From the NCBI GenBank assembly GCA_030789695.1, contig CM061141.1:169584807-169648806 (forward strand): 64,000 bases of DNA, in the 5' to 3' direction. The position numbers and the translations under genes are program-made. This document shows positions 21,301 to 33,750 of this stretch, piece by piece; the first letter of the stretch is position 1, and each line of letters begins with the position of its first letter. The notes beneath the pieces are model-generated. The model ran no database searches. It saw nothing but the letters and a program-made list of their open reading frames with translations, and was not told the origin of the DNA. The stretch is from Scilla litardierei. Taxonomy: Eukaryota > Streptophyta > Magnoliopsida > Asparagales > Asparagaceae.

Positions 21301-24300
21301 TGGAAAATAAGAGATGACAAATTTAGGCAGAAAAATCATGTCATTCAACAAAAAGATTGATATCTTTCTTTAAATGTAGACAATTGCAACAAGATCAGAA
21401 AATGATATATAAAAATCATTTCAGTTGAAGATGACGATATCCCGGTTACAATGGACATTTTTATAGAAGAAGATGGTGATTTCCCAATTCGAATTTTGTC
21501 TTCTCTTAGATTTAAGTTGAAGATGGCGATTTCCGTGTTCCAACAAACATTTTTTGGCCTAATTTTGTCTTTTTCGATATAATTTACTAAAACGATCCAC
21601 ATCTTTCAGAAAATGTGGAAAATAGTCTGGAGCTCATAAATATCCGTAAAAAAAGTTAGTTGGAACCGGGAGATCGTCAACTTCAACAGGAAAAATAAGA
21701 GAAGACAAAATTAGTCCAAAAATCTTATCATTTAATAAAACAATCCATATCTTTCAGAAAATGTGGACAATAGCCCGAAGCTCAGAAAAATCCGCAAAAA
21801 TGTCCTTTGCGACCAAGAGAATCCCATCTTCAACTAAAATATAAGAGAAGACAAAATTAGGCCAAAAAATCATCTTCTATAAAGATCGCCATCTTCAATT
21901 GGAAAGTAAGAGAAGACAAACTTTGGTTATAAAAATCATATTATTTAATAAAAAGATTCTTATCTTTCAAAAATGCAAAAAATAGCACTGACCTCGGAAA
22001 AATCCGCAAAAATGTCCGTTGGAACCGGGAGATCGCCATCTTAAACTTAAAAATAATAGAAGACAAACTTAAGCAATAAAAATCATATCATTTAATAAAA
22101 ACGTCCATATCTTCCATAAAATAAAGAAAATAGCATCGAGCTCAGAAAATCCGAAAAAATGTCTGTTGGAACCGAGGATCGTTAAGTTCAAATGAAAAAT
22201 TAGAGAAGACAAAATTTGGAAATAAAAATCATATCAATTAATATAAAGATTCTTATTTTCCAAAAATGTAGAAAATATCCCCGAGCTCAGAAAAATCCGC
22301 AAAAATATCTGTCGGAACCAGGAGATCTCTAATTTTTTTTAAAAAGCCAAAAATGAGCCAAAAAATCATTTCATTTACTAAAACTGTCGATTTTTTCAGG
22401 ATAATACATAAAATAGCCCAGACTCAGAAAAATCCGCAAAAATGTCAGCTGGAACTGGGAGATCGCTATCATCAACGAAAAAATATGAGAAGATAAAAAT
22501 TGGTCAAAAAATCATATCATTTAATAAAATGATAGGTATATTTAAGAAAATACTAAAACTAGTCTCGAGTCAGAAAAATACGCAAAAATATCCGTTGGAA
22601 CTGGAAGACCGCCATCTTCAAGTGAAAAAAAGAGAAGACAAAATTAGGCTAGAAAAATCATATCATTTAATAAAAAGATCCATATCTTCTAGAATATGCA
22701 GTAAATAACTCTAATCTCAGAAACATCTGCAAAAATGTCCATTGGAACCGAAAGATCACGATTTCCCGGTTCAAACGGACATTTTTGGCCTAATTTTGTC
22801 TTCTCTGATATTATTTAACAAAATGATCCATATATTTCAGAAAATGTGAAAAATAGCCCGCAACTCAGAAATATCCGCAAAAATATCTATTGGAACTGGG
22901 AGATCGCCAACTTATACTGTAAAAGTAAGAGAAGACAAAATTAGGCCAAAAATCATATCATTTAATAAAACGATCCATATCTTCCAAAAAATGTGGAAAA
23001 TAACCTGGAGCTCAGAAAAATGCCCAAAAATGTCTGTTGGGACCTATAGAATGCCATCTTCAACTGAAATATAAGAGAGACAATATTAGGCCAAAAAATC
23101 AAATTATTCAATATAAAGATCACCATCTTCACCTAGAAAATAAGAGAAGACAAACTTAGCTTATAAAAATCATATCATTTAATGAAAAGAACCATATCTG
23201 CTATAAAATGTAGAAATTAGCTTTGAGCTCGAAAAAATCCGCAAAAATGTCTGTTAGAACCAGGAGATCACCATCTTCAACTTAAACATAATTGAAGACA
23301 AACTTAAGCTATAAAAATCATATCATTTAATAAAAAGATCCATATCTTCCATAAAATAAAGAAAATTGCACTGAGCATAGAAAATCCGCAAAAATGTCCG
23401 TTAGAACCGGGAGATCGCTATGTTCAACTGAAAAATAATAGAAGACAAAATTAGGCAATATATCTAATCATATCATTTAATATAAAGATTCTTATTTTCC
23501 ATAAAATGTTGAAAATATCCCCAAGCTCATAAAAATCTGCAAAAATATCCGTCGGACTGGGAGAGCGCAAAATTTAACGAAAAACAAAGAAGAAAAAATA
23601 GGCCAAAATATCATATCATTTAATAAAAGGTTCGAGATCTTCCAGATAATACAAAAAATAGCACAGAGCTTAGAAAAATCCTCAAAAATATTTGTGGGAA
23701 TCGGGAGATCGCCATCATCAACGAAAATCTAACAGAAGACAAAATTAGAAAAAAACCATTTCATTAAATAAAACGATCATTATGTTCCAGAAAATATAGA
23801 AAATAGCCCAGATGTCAGAAAAATCCACAAAAAATTCCGTTGGACCAGGAAACCGGCATCTTCAAGTGAAAAATAATAAAAGACAAACGCAGGCTATAAA
23901 AATTATATCATTTAATAAAAATATCCATATCTAAAATAAAATGTAGAAAATAGCCATGAATTCAGAAAAATCCGCAAAAATTTCCCTTGAAACCGGGAGA
24001 TCGCCATCATCAGTTGAAAAATAAAAGAAGACAAGATTAAGCTAGAAAAATCATTTCATTTAATAAACATATACATATTTATAGAAAATGTAGAAAATAG
24101 TCCTGAGCTCAGAAATATCGGCCAAGATGTCAGTTGGAACAAGGATATCGCCATCTTCAACTTAAAAATAATAGAAGACAAAATTAGGCTACAAAATTCA
24201 AATAATGTAATAAAAGGATTCATATCTTCCTGAAAATATAGAAAATAATCCCAAGCTTAGAAAAATCTTTAAAAATGTCCGTTGGAACCGGGAGATCGCA

Positions 24301-24345
24301 ATCTTTAACTTGAAAAATAAGAGAAGACAAAATTAGGCCAAATAT
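18322..24345 (-). repeat. 145-bp tandem array, block A (higher-order repeat)
   Basis: About 40 monomers run opposite in sense to block C. Plus-strand landmarks are CATATCATTTAATAAAA, CGATCCATATCTTCC, GAGCTCAGAAAAATCCGC and GGAACCGGGAGATCGCC. Landmark variants (TTCTTATTTTCCATAAAA with CCAAATTTAACG-type endings) recur at about 18345, 20340 and 22255, giving a period near 1.9-2.0 kb. Reversed blocks sit at about 19500-19675, 21405-21590 and 22750-22810. The segment 18322-23195 is colinear with 44426-49288. No gene is present. Confidence 0.9.
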
Positions 24346-26150
24346 TGTAAGGAACATCTACCTTGCAATACTAACAGCAAACACTCTTGAGGGGTTGAAT
24401 AGAGTAATAGCAATAAATTTTGCAATTAGAAATTAACTTGAAAATACGAAATAATAAATTCGAGGAGGAATTAATCAACACATTCAATCCAAACACAAAC
24501 GCAATATTTTACCTTAGTTTCCCAAACTTGGGTACGTCCATCCACACCAATATTCACTATAATTCCCACAAAGAGAAGTGAATACAATCCCACAAAGGGA
24601 TACCTTACACAGAGGATTTTGTCCTACACAAGAACCAAACTAACCCTACTCAAGGGTCAAATTTCCACACAGAGAATTACTAACTCCCACACAGAGAATT
24701 AGGGTTAGTCCTACACTAGGACACCAAACTCCCACAAAAGAGAATTAGGGTTTCAATGAAAACACAAAGTAAAATAAATATTCTTACCTATGCCTTGAGA
24801 TTAAATTACTCATTAATGAATGCAAGGCAAAGAAGAGGATTTCCAAGTGATGAGATTAGCTTGAAAGCACTTGGATGATTTCCCTTGAGCTTGACTTCAA
24901 TGCATAAAGGAGAGAATGATCTCTAAGAGGGAAATGGGAGAGTTTGAGAGTGGCTTAATGATTCTCAAATGATCTTCAATAGTTCCAAGAAGTTCTAATG
25001 AATTCAGTCCTCTCCTATTTATATATAGGAAGCCAAAGAAACCCTCAAACCCAAGCAAAAATCCAAAATGAATTAATTTGCAACTGCTAGATTTTGGCAA
25101 TTTACGGCACGGGCAGTCGACTGATGAACAACTGACAGTCGACTGGTCAACGGCTATAAATTTCCTAACGGCTATAATCTGAGCCAGGACATGCGACTGT
25201 AGAAGGCTACGCAGGTGATTGTAAATAGACATGCGACTGTAAAAACTTCATTAGTCGACGACTTGCAAATTAGGATGAAGCCCAGAAAATGCAAGTTGTG
25301 CACAGATGACTATAGAGCAATTCACACGCGACTGAATATCCTTCAGCAGACGACTGTCACTAGAGATGGAAATGAGCTAAGAAAAATGTAACTTTCGCAC
25401 TTATGCCTTCAGACGATAGATGATCATTTCACAGGCGGCTGTAATTCTACAGGAGACTGTAAATACTTCATCAGTCGACTGACTTGCAAATTGGGGATGA
25501 AACCCAGAAAATACAAGTTGCGCACAGACGACTGTAGAATAATTCTCAAGCGTCTGTTGGAAGACAGGCGACTGTAAATTGAACATCAGTCGACTGTTCC
25601 AAAAGCTCAAGTAAGAGTCAATAAAAAGGTTGACTTGAGCAGTGTACAACAACCGACTGTAGGAGGCTGGCCAGGCACTTGGAATCACCCAGTCGCCTGA
25701 CATTCCTTCATCAGTTGCCTGTTGGAGAGCCAAAGACTCCAATTGAGTCATTTGGCATAATGAACCTATTGTATTAAATTCTATGATAATCCTAAGGCTC
25801 ACTAAGATGGTTATATCCATATGCATGAATGACCATCTATCAAGGCATTACATTAAACCTAGACTCACAAAGAGAAAAGCAATAAATGAAATATTACATA
25901 GATTACATTGCTTTTCTTAGAGTCTATGGCTTCAAAGCTAGATGCCTTGATGCTCCTCTATGATCTCCAAGCTTTGGCACCTCATGTCCAAGCTTTGGCA
26001 TTGCTCCACTTGATGTACATCCTTACACCAAGCTATTAGTCTCCAAAGCATGCTATTCTCCATTTGATAAACATGAGACTAAAATAAGAGAGTTATCAAC
26101 ATCATAATGTTGTGATCATCATCATTGGTATGAAACATAAATACCCAACA
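24346..26150 (-). repeat. Solo LTR, SIRE-like copia (1805 bp) with 5-bp TSD
   Basis: The insert starts TGTAAGGAACATC and ends ACCCAACA on the plus strand, flanked by perfect AATAT direct repeats (24341-24345 and 26151-26155). There is no internal region. In minus sense it reads TGTTGGG to CCTTACA, like the LTR at 6495-8237 in termini, length and general layout, so it is a solo LTR left by LTR-LTR recombination. U3 carries many short repeats of the AGTCGACTG/GCGACTGTA type (about 25100-25720). Small open frames inside are not genes. Confidence 0.9.
25016..25023 (-). promoter_or_regulatory. TATA box of solo LTR
   Basis: TATTTATA on the plus strand reads TATAAATA in LTR sense, within CCTATATATAAATAGG. 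Its place downstream of the U3 repeat cluster matches the SIRE LTR at 6495-8237. If still active it would direct transcription leftwards into array block A. Confidence 0.55.
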
Positions 26151-29100
26151 AATATCATATCATTTAATAAAACAATCCATATCTTCCCAAAATGTGGAAA
26201 ATATGCCGTAGCTCAGAAAAATCTGCAAAAAATGTCCATTGGAACCGGATTATCGCCATTTTAAACTGGAATATAAGAGAAGACAAAATTAGGCCAAAAT
26301 TATATCATTTAAAGATCGCCACCTTCAACTGAAAAATAAGAGAAGACAAATTTAAGCTAGAAAAATCATGTCAATTAATAAAAAGATCCATATCTTCCAG
26401 AAAATGCAGAAAATGATACCGAGCTTAGAAAAATAGCAAAATGTTAACTGGAACCGATCGAAATTTTCAACTTAAAAATCAAAGAAAACAAAATTAGGCC
26501 AAAAAATCATATCCTTTAATAAAACTATTCATATCTTCCAGATAATTTGGAAAATAGGCCGAAGCTCAGAAAAATCAGCAAAAAATGTCCGATGGAACCG
26601 GAAGATCGTCATCTTCAATTGAAAAATAAGACAAGCGAAACTTAAGTTATAAAAATCTTATCATTTAATTAAAATCTCCATATCGTCTAGAAAATGTAGA
26701 AAATAGCATCGAGCTCAGAAAAATCAGCAAAAATGTCTGTCAGAACGACAAGATTGCCATCTTCAATAGAAAAAAATAAGCGAAGACAAAATTAGGGTAT
26801 GAAAATCATATCATTTAATATAAAGATACATGTCTTTCAGAAAATGTAGAAAATAACACTGAACTAAGATTAGTCGACAAAAATATCTGTTGGAACCGAG
26901 AGATTGCACTCTTCAACAAAAAAATAAGAGAAGACAAAATTAGGCCAAAAAATCATATCATTTAATAAAACGATCCATATCTTCCAAAAAATTGAAAAAA
27001 AAAAACAGTTAGGAGCTCAGAAAATCCGCAAAAATGTCCGTTGGAACCGGGAGATCGTTTTCAACTAAAAACTAATAAAAGAAAAATTAGTACAAAAAAT
27101 CATATCGTTTAATAAAAGATCAATATCTTCCAGAAAATGTAGAAATAGCTGCAAACTCAAAAAAATCCACAAAGCTGTCTGTTGGAACCTGGAGATCGCC
27201 ATCTTCAACTTGAAAATAAGAGAAGACAAAATTAGGCAAATATATCATATAATTTAATATAAAAATCCAAATCTTCCAAAAATGTGGAAAATAGGCCGGA
27301 GCTCAGAAAAAACCACAATAATGTCCGTTGGAACCGGGTGATTACCATCTTCAACTGGAATATAAGTTAAGACAAAATTTTCCATAAAAATCATATCATT
27401 TATTAAAAAGATCACCTTCTTCAATAGGAAAATAAGAGAAGACAAATTTAGGCTAGAAAAATCATATCAATTAATAAAAAGATCCATATCTTTCATAGAA
27501 TGTAAAATATATCACCAATCTCAGAAATGATATATAACATTCTTTTCAGTTAAAGATGGCGATATCTCGGTTACAACGGACAATTTTATAGATGAAGTGG
27601 CGATTTCCCGATTCTGAATTTTGTCTTCTTTTATATTTCAGTTGAAGATGGCCATTTCCAGGTTCCCACGGACATTTTTTGGCCTAATTTTGTCTTCTCT
27701 GATATCATTTAATAAAACAATCCATATATTCCAGAAAATGTAAAAAATAGCCTGGAGCTCAGAAAATCTGCAAAAATGTCCGTTGGAACCGGGAGATCGT
27801 CAAATTCTACAAGAAAATAAGAGAAGACAAAATTAGGCCAAAAATCATATCCTTTAATAAAATGATCTATAAAAAAGTGGAAAATGACAGGAGCTCAGAA
27901 AAATCCGCAATATGTCAGTTGGGACCAAGAAAATGCCATCTTCAACTGAAATATAAGAGAAGACAAAATTAGGCAAAAAAATCATATCATTTAATAAAAA
28001 GATCAACATCTTCAACAGGAAAATTAGAGAAGACAAATTTAGGCTAGAAAAATCATATCAATTAATAAAATGATCCATATCTTTCATAAAATGTAGAAAA
28101 TTGCACCAAGATTAGAAAAAGATTTATAAAAATCATTTCAGTTGAAGATGGTGATATCCCAGTTACAACGGACATTTTTATAGATGAAGATGGTGATTTC
28201 CCGGTTCAGATTTTGTCTTCTCTTATATTTCAATAGAAGATAGCGATTTCCCGGTTCCAACAGAGATTTTTTGGCCCAATTTTATCTTCTTTGATATCAT
28301 TTAACAAAATGATCCATATATTCCAAAAAAGTGAAAAATAGCCCGGAGCACAGAAATATCCGTAAAATATCCGTTGGAACCAGGAGATCGCCAACTTCTA
28401 CTGGAAAAATAAGTGAAGACAAAATGAGGCCAAAAATCATATCATTTAATAAAACGGTCAATATCCTCCAGAAAATGTGGGAAATAGCCCAGAGCTTAGA
28501 AAAATCCGCAAAAAATTCCTTTAGGACCAAGAGAACGCAATCTTCAACTGAAATATAAGAAAAGACAAAATTAGGCCAAAAAATCATATCATTCATGATA
28601 AAAATCTCCATCTTCAACTTGAAAATAAGAGAGAACAAATTTCGGTTATAAAATCATATCATTTAATAAAAAGATCCATACCTTTCATAAAATGTAAAAA
28701 CTAGCCCGGAGCTCAGAAAAATGCACAAAAATGTTTGTTGGAACTGGGAGATCGTCATCTTCAACTTAAAAATCATAGAAGACAAACTTAAGCTATCAAA
28801 ATCATATCATTTAATAAAAAGATCCATATCTTCCATAAAGTAACGAAAATAGCATCGATCTCAGAAAAACTAAAAAAAATGTCAGTTGGAACCGGGAGAT
28901 CGCCATGTTCAGCTGAAAAATAAGAGACGACAAAATTTGGCAATAAAAATCATATCATTTAATATAAATATTCTTATTTTCCATAAAATGAAGAAAATAT
29001 CCCCGAGCTCAGAAAAATCCGTAAAAATATCCGTCCGAACCGAGAGATTGCCAAATTTAACAAAAAAATAAAAGACAAAAATTAGGCTTAAAATCATATC

Positions 29101-30530
29101 ATTTAATAAAACGATCGATATCTTCCAGATAACGCAGAAAATAGTCCGTATATAGAAAAATCCGCAAAAATATCTGTTGGTTCTAGGAGATCGCCATCAT
29201 CTACGAAAAAAATAAGAGAAGAAAATATTAGGCCAAAAAAGCATAACAATTAGTAAAAAGATCGATATCTTCCAGAAAATACAGAAAATAACCCCGAGTT
29301 CAGAAAAATCCGCAAAAAATGTCTGTTGGAACTAGGAAACCGCCATCTTCAAGTGAAAAATAAGAGATGATAAACGCAGGTTATAAAAATCCTAACATTT
29401 AATAAAAATATCCATTTCGACAAGAAAACGTAGAAAATCGCGTCGAGGTTTGAAAATTCCGAAAAAAAATTCCGTTGGAAACGGGAGTTCGCCATCTTCA
29501 ATTGAAAAATAAGAGAAGACAAAATTATAATAGAAAAATCATATCATTTAATAAAAAGATATATATCTTATAGAAAACGTTGAAACTAGTCTCGAGATGA
29601 GAAATATCGATAAAAATGTCCGTTGGAACCGGGATATTGCTATCTTCAACTGAAAAATAAGAGAAGACAAAATTAGCCTACAAAAATCATATAATGTAAC
29701 AAAAAGATCGATATGCATGAGAAATTGTAGAAAATAGCCCCGAGCTGAGAAAAATCCGCAAAAATATCATTTGGAACTGGGAGATCATCATATTCAACTG
29801 AAAATAAGAGAAGACAAAATTAAGCCAAAATATAATATCATTTAGTAAAACGATCCAAGTCTTCCAAAAATGTGGAAATTTGGCCGTAGCTCTGACAAAT
29901 CCGCAAAAATTTTCGTTGGAACCGGTAGATCGACATCTTCAATTGGAAAATAAGAGAAGACAAATTTAGGCAGAAAAATCATGTCATTTAACAAAAAGAT
30001 AAATATCTTTCATAAAAGTAAAAAATTGCACCAAGCTCAGAAAATCATAAATAAAAATCTTTCAATTGAAAATGGTGATATTCCTGTTACAATGGACATT
30101 TTTATAGATGAAGATGGTGATTTCCTGTTTCCGAATTTTGTCTTCTCATATATTTCAGTCGAAGATGGCGATTTCCCGATTCCAACAAACAGTTTTTGGC
30201 CTCATTTTTTCTTCTCCGATGTCATTTAATAAAAGGATCCATATCTTTCGGAAAATGTGAAAAAAGCCTAAAGCTCAGAAATATCGGCAAAAATGTTCGT
30301 TGGAACCCAGAGATCTCCAATTTCAACTAGAAAATTCGAGAAGATAAAATTAGGCCAAAAATCATATCATTTAATATAACGGTCCATATCTTCCAGAAAA
30401 TGTGGAAAATAGCCTGGAGCTTAGAAAAATCCGCAAAAATGTCATTTGGGACCGAGAGAATATAATAGAAGAAAAAATATAATAGAAGAAAAAATTAGGC
30501 CAAAAAATCATATCCTTCAGTATACAGATC
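26151..30530 (-). repeat. 145-bp tandem array, block between solo LTR and chromovirus fragment
   Basis: Same monomers and sense as block A, resuming with the duplicated AATAT. Reversed blocks lie at about 27530-27710, 28130-28300 and 30040-30225. It ends near CATATCCTTCAGTATACAGATC, where gypsy coding sequence starts; a small internal duplication (AATATAATAGAAGAAAAA twice) sits about 60 bp before that junction. No gene is seen. Confidence 0.88.
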
Positions 30531-30694
30531 GTGATGTGAACCAGTCCAACAAATTACAAACTGAAGACCTAATTCTAAGTGAAGGCCCAATGACAAGAGG
30601 AAGGCTAAAGAGAATGCAAGATACAATTGGGATCCAAGTAGAAGCATTGATGGCCCAAGAAAGTAGTGCAAAAAAGAAGCAAATCAGGCCTTAA
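30531..30694 (+). pseudogene. pol: Gypsy Pol C-terminal tail
   Basis: The open frame contains LILSEGPMTRGRLKRMQDTI and VEALMAQE, then ends at TAA 30692-30694. This GPMTRGRLKR-type tail follows the integrase C-terminal region in plant Ty3/gypsy polyproteins. The upstream integrase is absent: the frame before about 30530 is array sequence. Confidence 0.7.
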
Positions 30695-30737
30695 TCTTGC
30701 TAATCCAATCCCAAGAAAATTAAGGCCCCAGATTGGA

Positions 30738-31477
30738 TGATTCTGAATTATTTGGAGAATAAGAAGAGTCATTTGCAATCAAACTTCAGAATTCATGGGG
30801 GAATATCAAGAGTCAGGTGCAACCATTAGTTCTTAATTCATGGGGAGATGAAGAGTCATACCATTAATTCTGAATTAATGGGGAGATGAAGAGTCATACC
30901 ATTAAAATCAGAATTCATGGGGAGATCAAAAGGCATACTATTTACTCTGAATTCATGGGGGAGATCAATATCCATACGTGGTCTTTAATTAGTGTCTTTT
31001 AAAGAGTCTCTTTAGTTTCCAAAGATCTACCTATAAATAGAGCATGTAATCCTTTGTAACATGCATCAATCAGATTATCAATTTAGAATTTAAGTGTTCT
31101 CTCATATTGTTTGAGTTTTTAATCTTTTTTAGCTATTGTGGAACCTTGCCTTGTCAATCTTCCTTATAAGATTGGTGATCCAAATCTGCAAAAGCCCCCA
31201 ATTCATGCTTCAACCCAAGTGTGTTGCTGTATGGATTGGTTAAACTCGTGATCGTGGTTGGGCAAGTGGTCTAAGTAGCAGGTCACGTTCTTTTCAACGT
31301 TGGTTGGCTATTTGCATTTGTCAGGTCAGTGAACCATCCTTATCTAGAGCTTATCACTCCCTATTTCCTATCACTTATTCTGGAGTGTGATGCTCATATC
31401 CTTCTTTTAAGTTTGTTTTCGTGTTTTTTGAACATCCTATGCCGTGAAGATCGGGCCACCACTCTGGTTTCACATCA
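30738..31477 (+). repeat. LTR of chromovirus-like fragment (about 740 bp)
   Basis: The right end is set by the primer-binding site, with the LTR ending CACATCA at 31477. The left end is less sure; TGATTCTG at 30738 would pair with CACATCA. The U3 part (about 30785-30990) has five diverged copies of a roughly 45-bp repeat around GAATTCATGGGGAGAT. A TATA box is at 31032-31039. Confidence 0.65.
31032..31039 (+). promoter_or_regulatory. TATA box of chromovirus-like LTR
   Basis: TATAAATA in CTACCTATAAATAGAGCATG, in the sense of the downstream gag and just after the U3 repeats. Promoter function is inferred from motif and position. Confidence 0.6.
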
Positions 31478-31479
31478 TT

Positions 31480-31492
31480 TGGTATCAGAGCC
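31480..31492 (+). other. Primer-binding site (initiator tRNA-Met)
   Basis: TGGTATCAGAGCC lies two bases after the LTR end. It shows the LTR is acting as a 5' LTR for the gag to its right. The leader 31493-32126 holds no credible gene; a lysine-rich open frame at 31672-31860 reflects an A-rich tract. Confidence 0.85.
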
Positions 31493-32126
31493 CCATGTAG
31501 ACACGGTAGGTTTGTTTCAATCATTTTGTTACTTCAAAAAAAATTTCTCTTTCAAATCCTTTCCTTTCCTTTGTTTCTGCCAAAACAAGAAACTTTCCAA
31601 AATCATTCACTTAGTTTATTTCTTAGTGTGCAAGATTTTTGTTTTATCTTTCAACTTTTTAGAGCCTTTGTTTGTTTGTTGTTTATTTAGTTTGTACAAT
31701 TAAAGCACCCAAAAAAGCAAAAAAAACCCAAAAGCAAAAGGAAAAATCTGGAAAAAAAACAAAAGCAAAAAATGTAAAGCTTGGCAAAAAACCGAGAAAG
31801 AAAAACAAACAGTGGTGCTCAATTCAGTTCTTACATTCTGTCAGCTTACAAATTTCATAGCTCTTATTGTTGCATTTTTGTCTTGCACTACTAAAAAATT
31901 CCCTTCTTTTCATTGAATTCCTACTCTAGACCTAATCCTACTTCAGGCCTAAACACATCCATTATTCACAATTTTACCAACCACAACTACATAATTGGTT
32001 GAAGTGAGTTATTGGCATTATTAGATTAGTCAACAAGGATTTGGGTTGCATACGAGCTAAGGACAGACTCTGAGGGAATTGTGAGTTGGTGAGATTATCT
32101 AGAGTGTATTTTTTTCTTTCACTAAC

Positions 32127-33160
32127 ATGGCAGGAAATCCAGAAGATACTACACAACATGCAGAATCATATTTTCAAATGCAAGCATTAGTGAGCCATCT
32201 TGAGAGATTGTTTGACAAAAACCTAGCACGAATCCATGAACGATTAGATCAAATGGAGAATCAAGCTTCTACATAAAAAAATCCTCCAAACAATCAAGAA
32301 CAACCCCTTGGAGATATTGAGAGCCAAGTTGATGGGGATGAATTTGAAGATCACCAGCCAAGAAGAAGGAGATTTCATTATGATGAACAAAGCAAACATA
32401 GAAACCGAGGAGACAACATTGGTGGAATTAAAATCAAATTACCTTCTTTTCAAGGCAAAAATGATCCTCATGCGTATTTGGAGTGGGAAATGCATATTGA
32501 GCAAATTTTCTCATACCATGACTACTCTGAAGGTAACAAGGTGAAACTTGTAGCTCCTGAGTTTACTGATTATACTCTTATTTGGTGGGATCAGGTGCAA
32601 AAAGAAAAAGAACGATATGGAGAACGTCCCACTTGGACATAAATGAAATCAACCATGAGAAGGAGGTTTATTCCATCTTATAACCATAGGGAGCTTCATC
32701 AAACACAGCAACGACTCAATCAAGGCTCAAAGAGTATAGATGAGTATGACAAAGAGATGGAGATTGACATGATTCGAGCAAATGTTGTGGAGGACAGAGA
32801 AGCAACAATTGTTCGTTTCTTGCGTGGCCTTAATCCTGATATTTTTGATGATGTAGAGATGCACCGCTATGTAGAGTTTTAGGAGATGGTCCATCAAGCC
32901 ATCAAGGTAGAACAACAACTAAAGAGGAGAAATGTTGCAAGGAATGGCTCTAATTCTTTTAGCCCTTGGAAGAGAAGTTCAAAGAGAGATACTCCATCTA
33001 GTTCGAAGGAGAATACTTCGAAGAAAGTTGAGAAGACAGCTGATATTCCAAAGAAGACACAAACTGAAGCAAATACTTCTAGAACCGTGACATAAGATGC
33101 TTCAAATGCCAAGGGAGAGGACACATTTCTAGCGAGTGCCCTAACAAGCGCACCATGATA
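32127..33160 (+). pseudogene. gag: Gypsy Gag, multiple nonsense codons
   Basis: ATG at 32127 opens MAGNPEDTTQHAESYF. One frame then carries recognisable gag sequence through four stops: IKIKLPSFQGKNDPHAYLEW, YTLIWWDQVQKEKERYGERP, MRRRFIPSYNHRELHQTQQ and IVRFLRGLNPDIFDDV. After a frame change a CCHC knuckle follows near 33095-33140 (CFKCQGRGHISSEC). Ser/Lys-rich linkers lie between. The stop codons rule out a functional product. Confidence 0.75.
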
Positions 33161-33750
33161 ATCAATAACCATGGTGACTAGGAGACTGAAGAAGAAGAAT
33201 ATGAAGAAGAAGATGAGATGCTGCTTGAAGATGATGACGGAGAAATTGCTGCCGAAGGAGAATTTCTTATGACTAGAAGAGCACTTAGCATTCAAATGAA
33301 GGATGAAGAGAACAACCAAAGAGAGAACTTGTTCCACACACGCTGCCTAGTCCAAGGGAAAGTATGCAGTGTAATCATAGATGGAGGAGAGGCAGTAATG
33401 TAGCAAGTGCTGAATTAGTGGAGAAGTTGAGTCTTCCAACCTTCAAGCATCGTCAACCCTACAAGCTACAATGGCTCAACGATTGTGGAGAGTTGAAGGT
33501 AACAAACAAGTCACAATCCTATTTTCTATTGGCAAATATAGAGATGAAATAATCAGTGACGTTTATCACATGAAAGCATGTCATCTCTTGTTGTGCAGAC
33601 CGTGGAAGTTTGATCGTCGTGTAACACATGATGGGTACTTAAACCATTATTCTTTTGTACTTCGAGGGGAGACTATAACCCTCCATCCATTATCTCCAAA
33701 ACAAATAATAGAAGATCAAATAAAGAGAGAAATGAAAAGAGAATGTGAGA
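33161..33750 (+). pseudogene. Gypsy protease region, frameshifted and truncated
   Basis: LFHTRCLVQGKVCSVIIDGG is the family's approach to the protease active site. Reading shifts frame twice (NVASAELVEKLSLPTF; YKLQWLNDCGELKV; then LLCRPWKFDRRVTHDGYLNH and ITLHPLSPKQIIEDQI). Similarity stops at about 33750, before RT, where array monomer (AAATAGCCCCGAG) begins. Confidence 0.75.

Larger units (their letters stand above)
30531..33750 (+). mobile_element. Ty3/gypsy chromovirus-like fragment in order pol end-LTR-gag-protease
   Basis: The end of pol, one LTR, a primer-binding site, gag and the start of protease occur in that order, with array on both sides. A linear provirus has LTRs outside its genes, so this order is not a simple truncation. 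The array phase on the two sides suggests only about 20-30 bp were lost at the insertion point. Coding parts carry many stops and frameshifts, so the fragment is old. I assign it to Ty3/gypsy from gag and protease motifs; the lineage within chromoviruses is uncertain. Confidence 0.75.

Noticed and set aside
24346..26150. A host gene in the 1.8-kb insert (frames 24897-25232, 25401-25826)
   Set aside because: TG/CA ends, perfect AATAT target duplication and LTR-like layout make it a solo LTR; the frames read through its U3 repeats.
31672..31860. Lysine-rich 62-residue open frame in the chromovirus-like leader
   Set aside because: It comes from an A-rich tract (AAAAAGC repeats) between the primer-binding site and gag, and has no conserved context.
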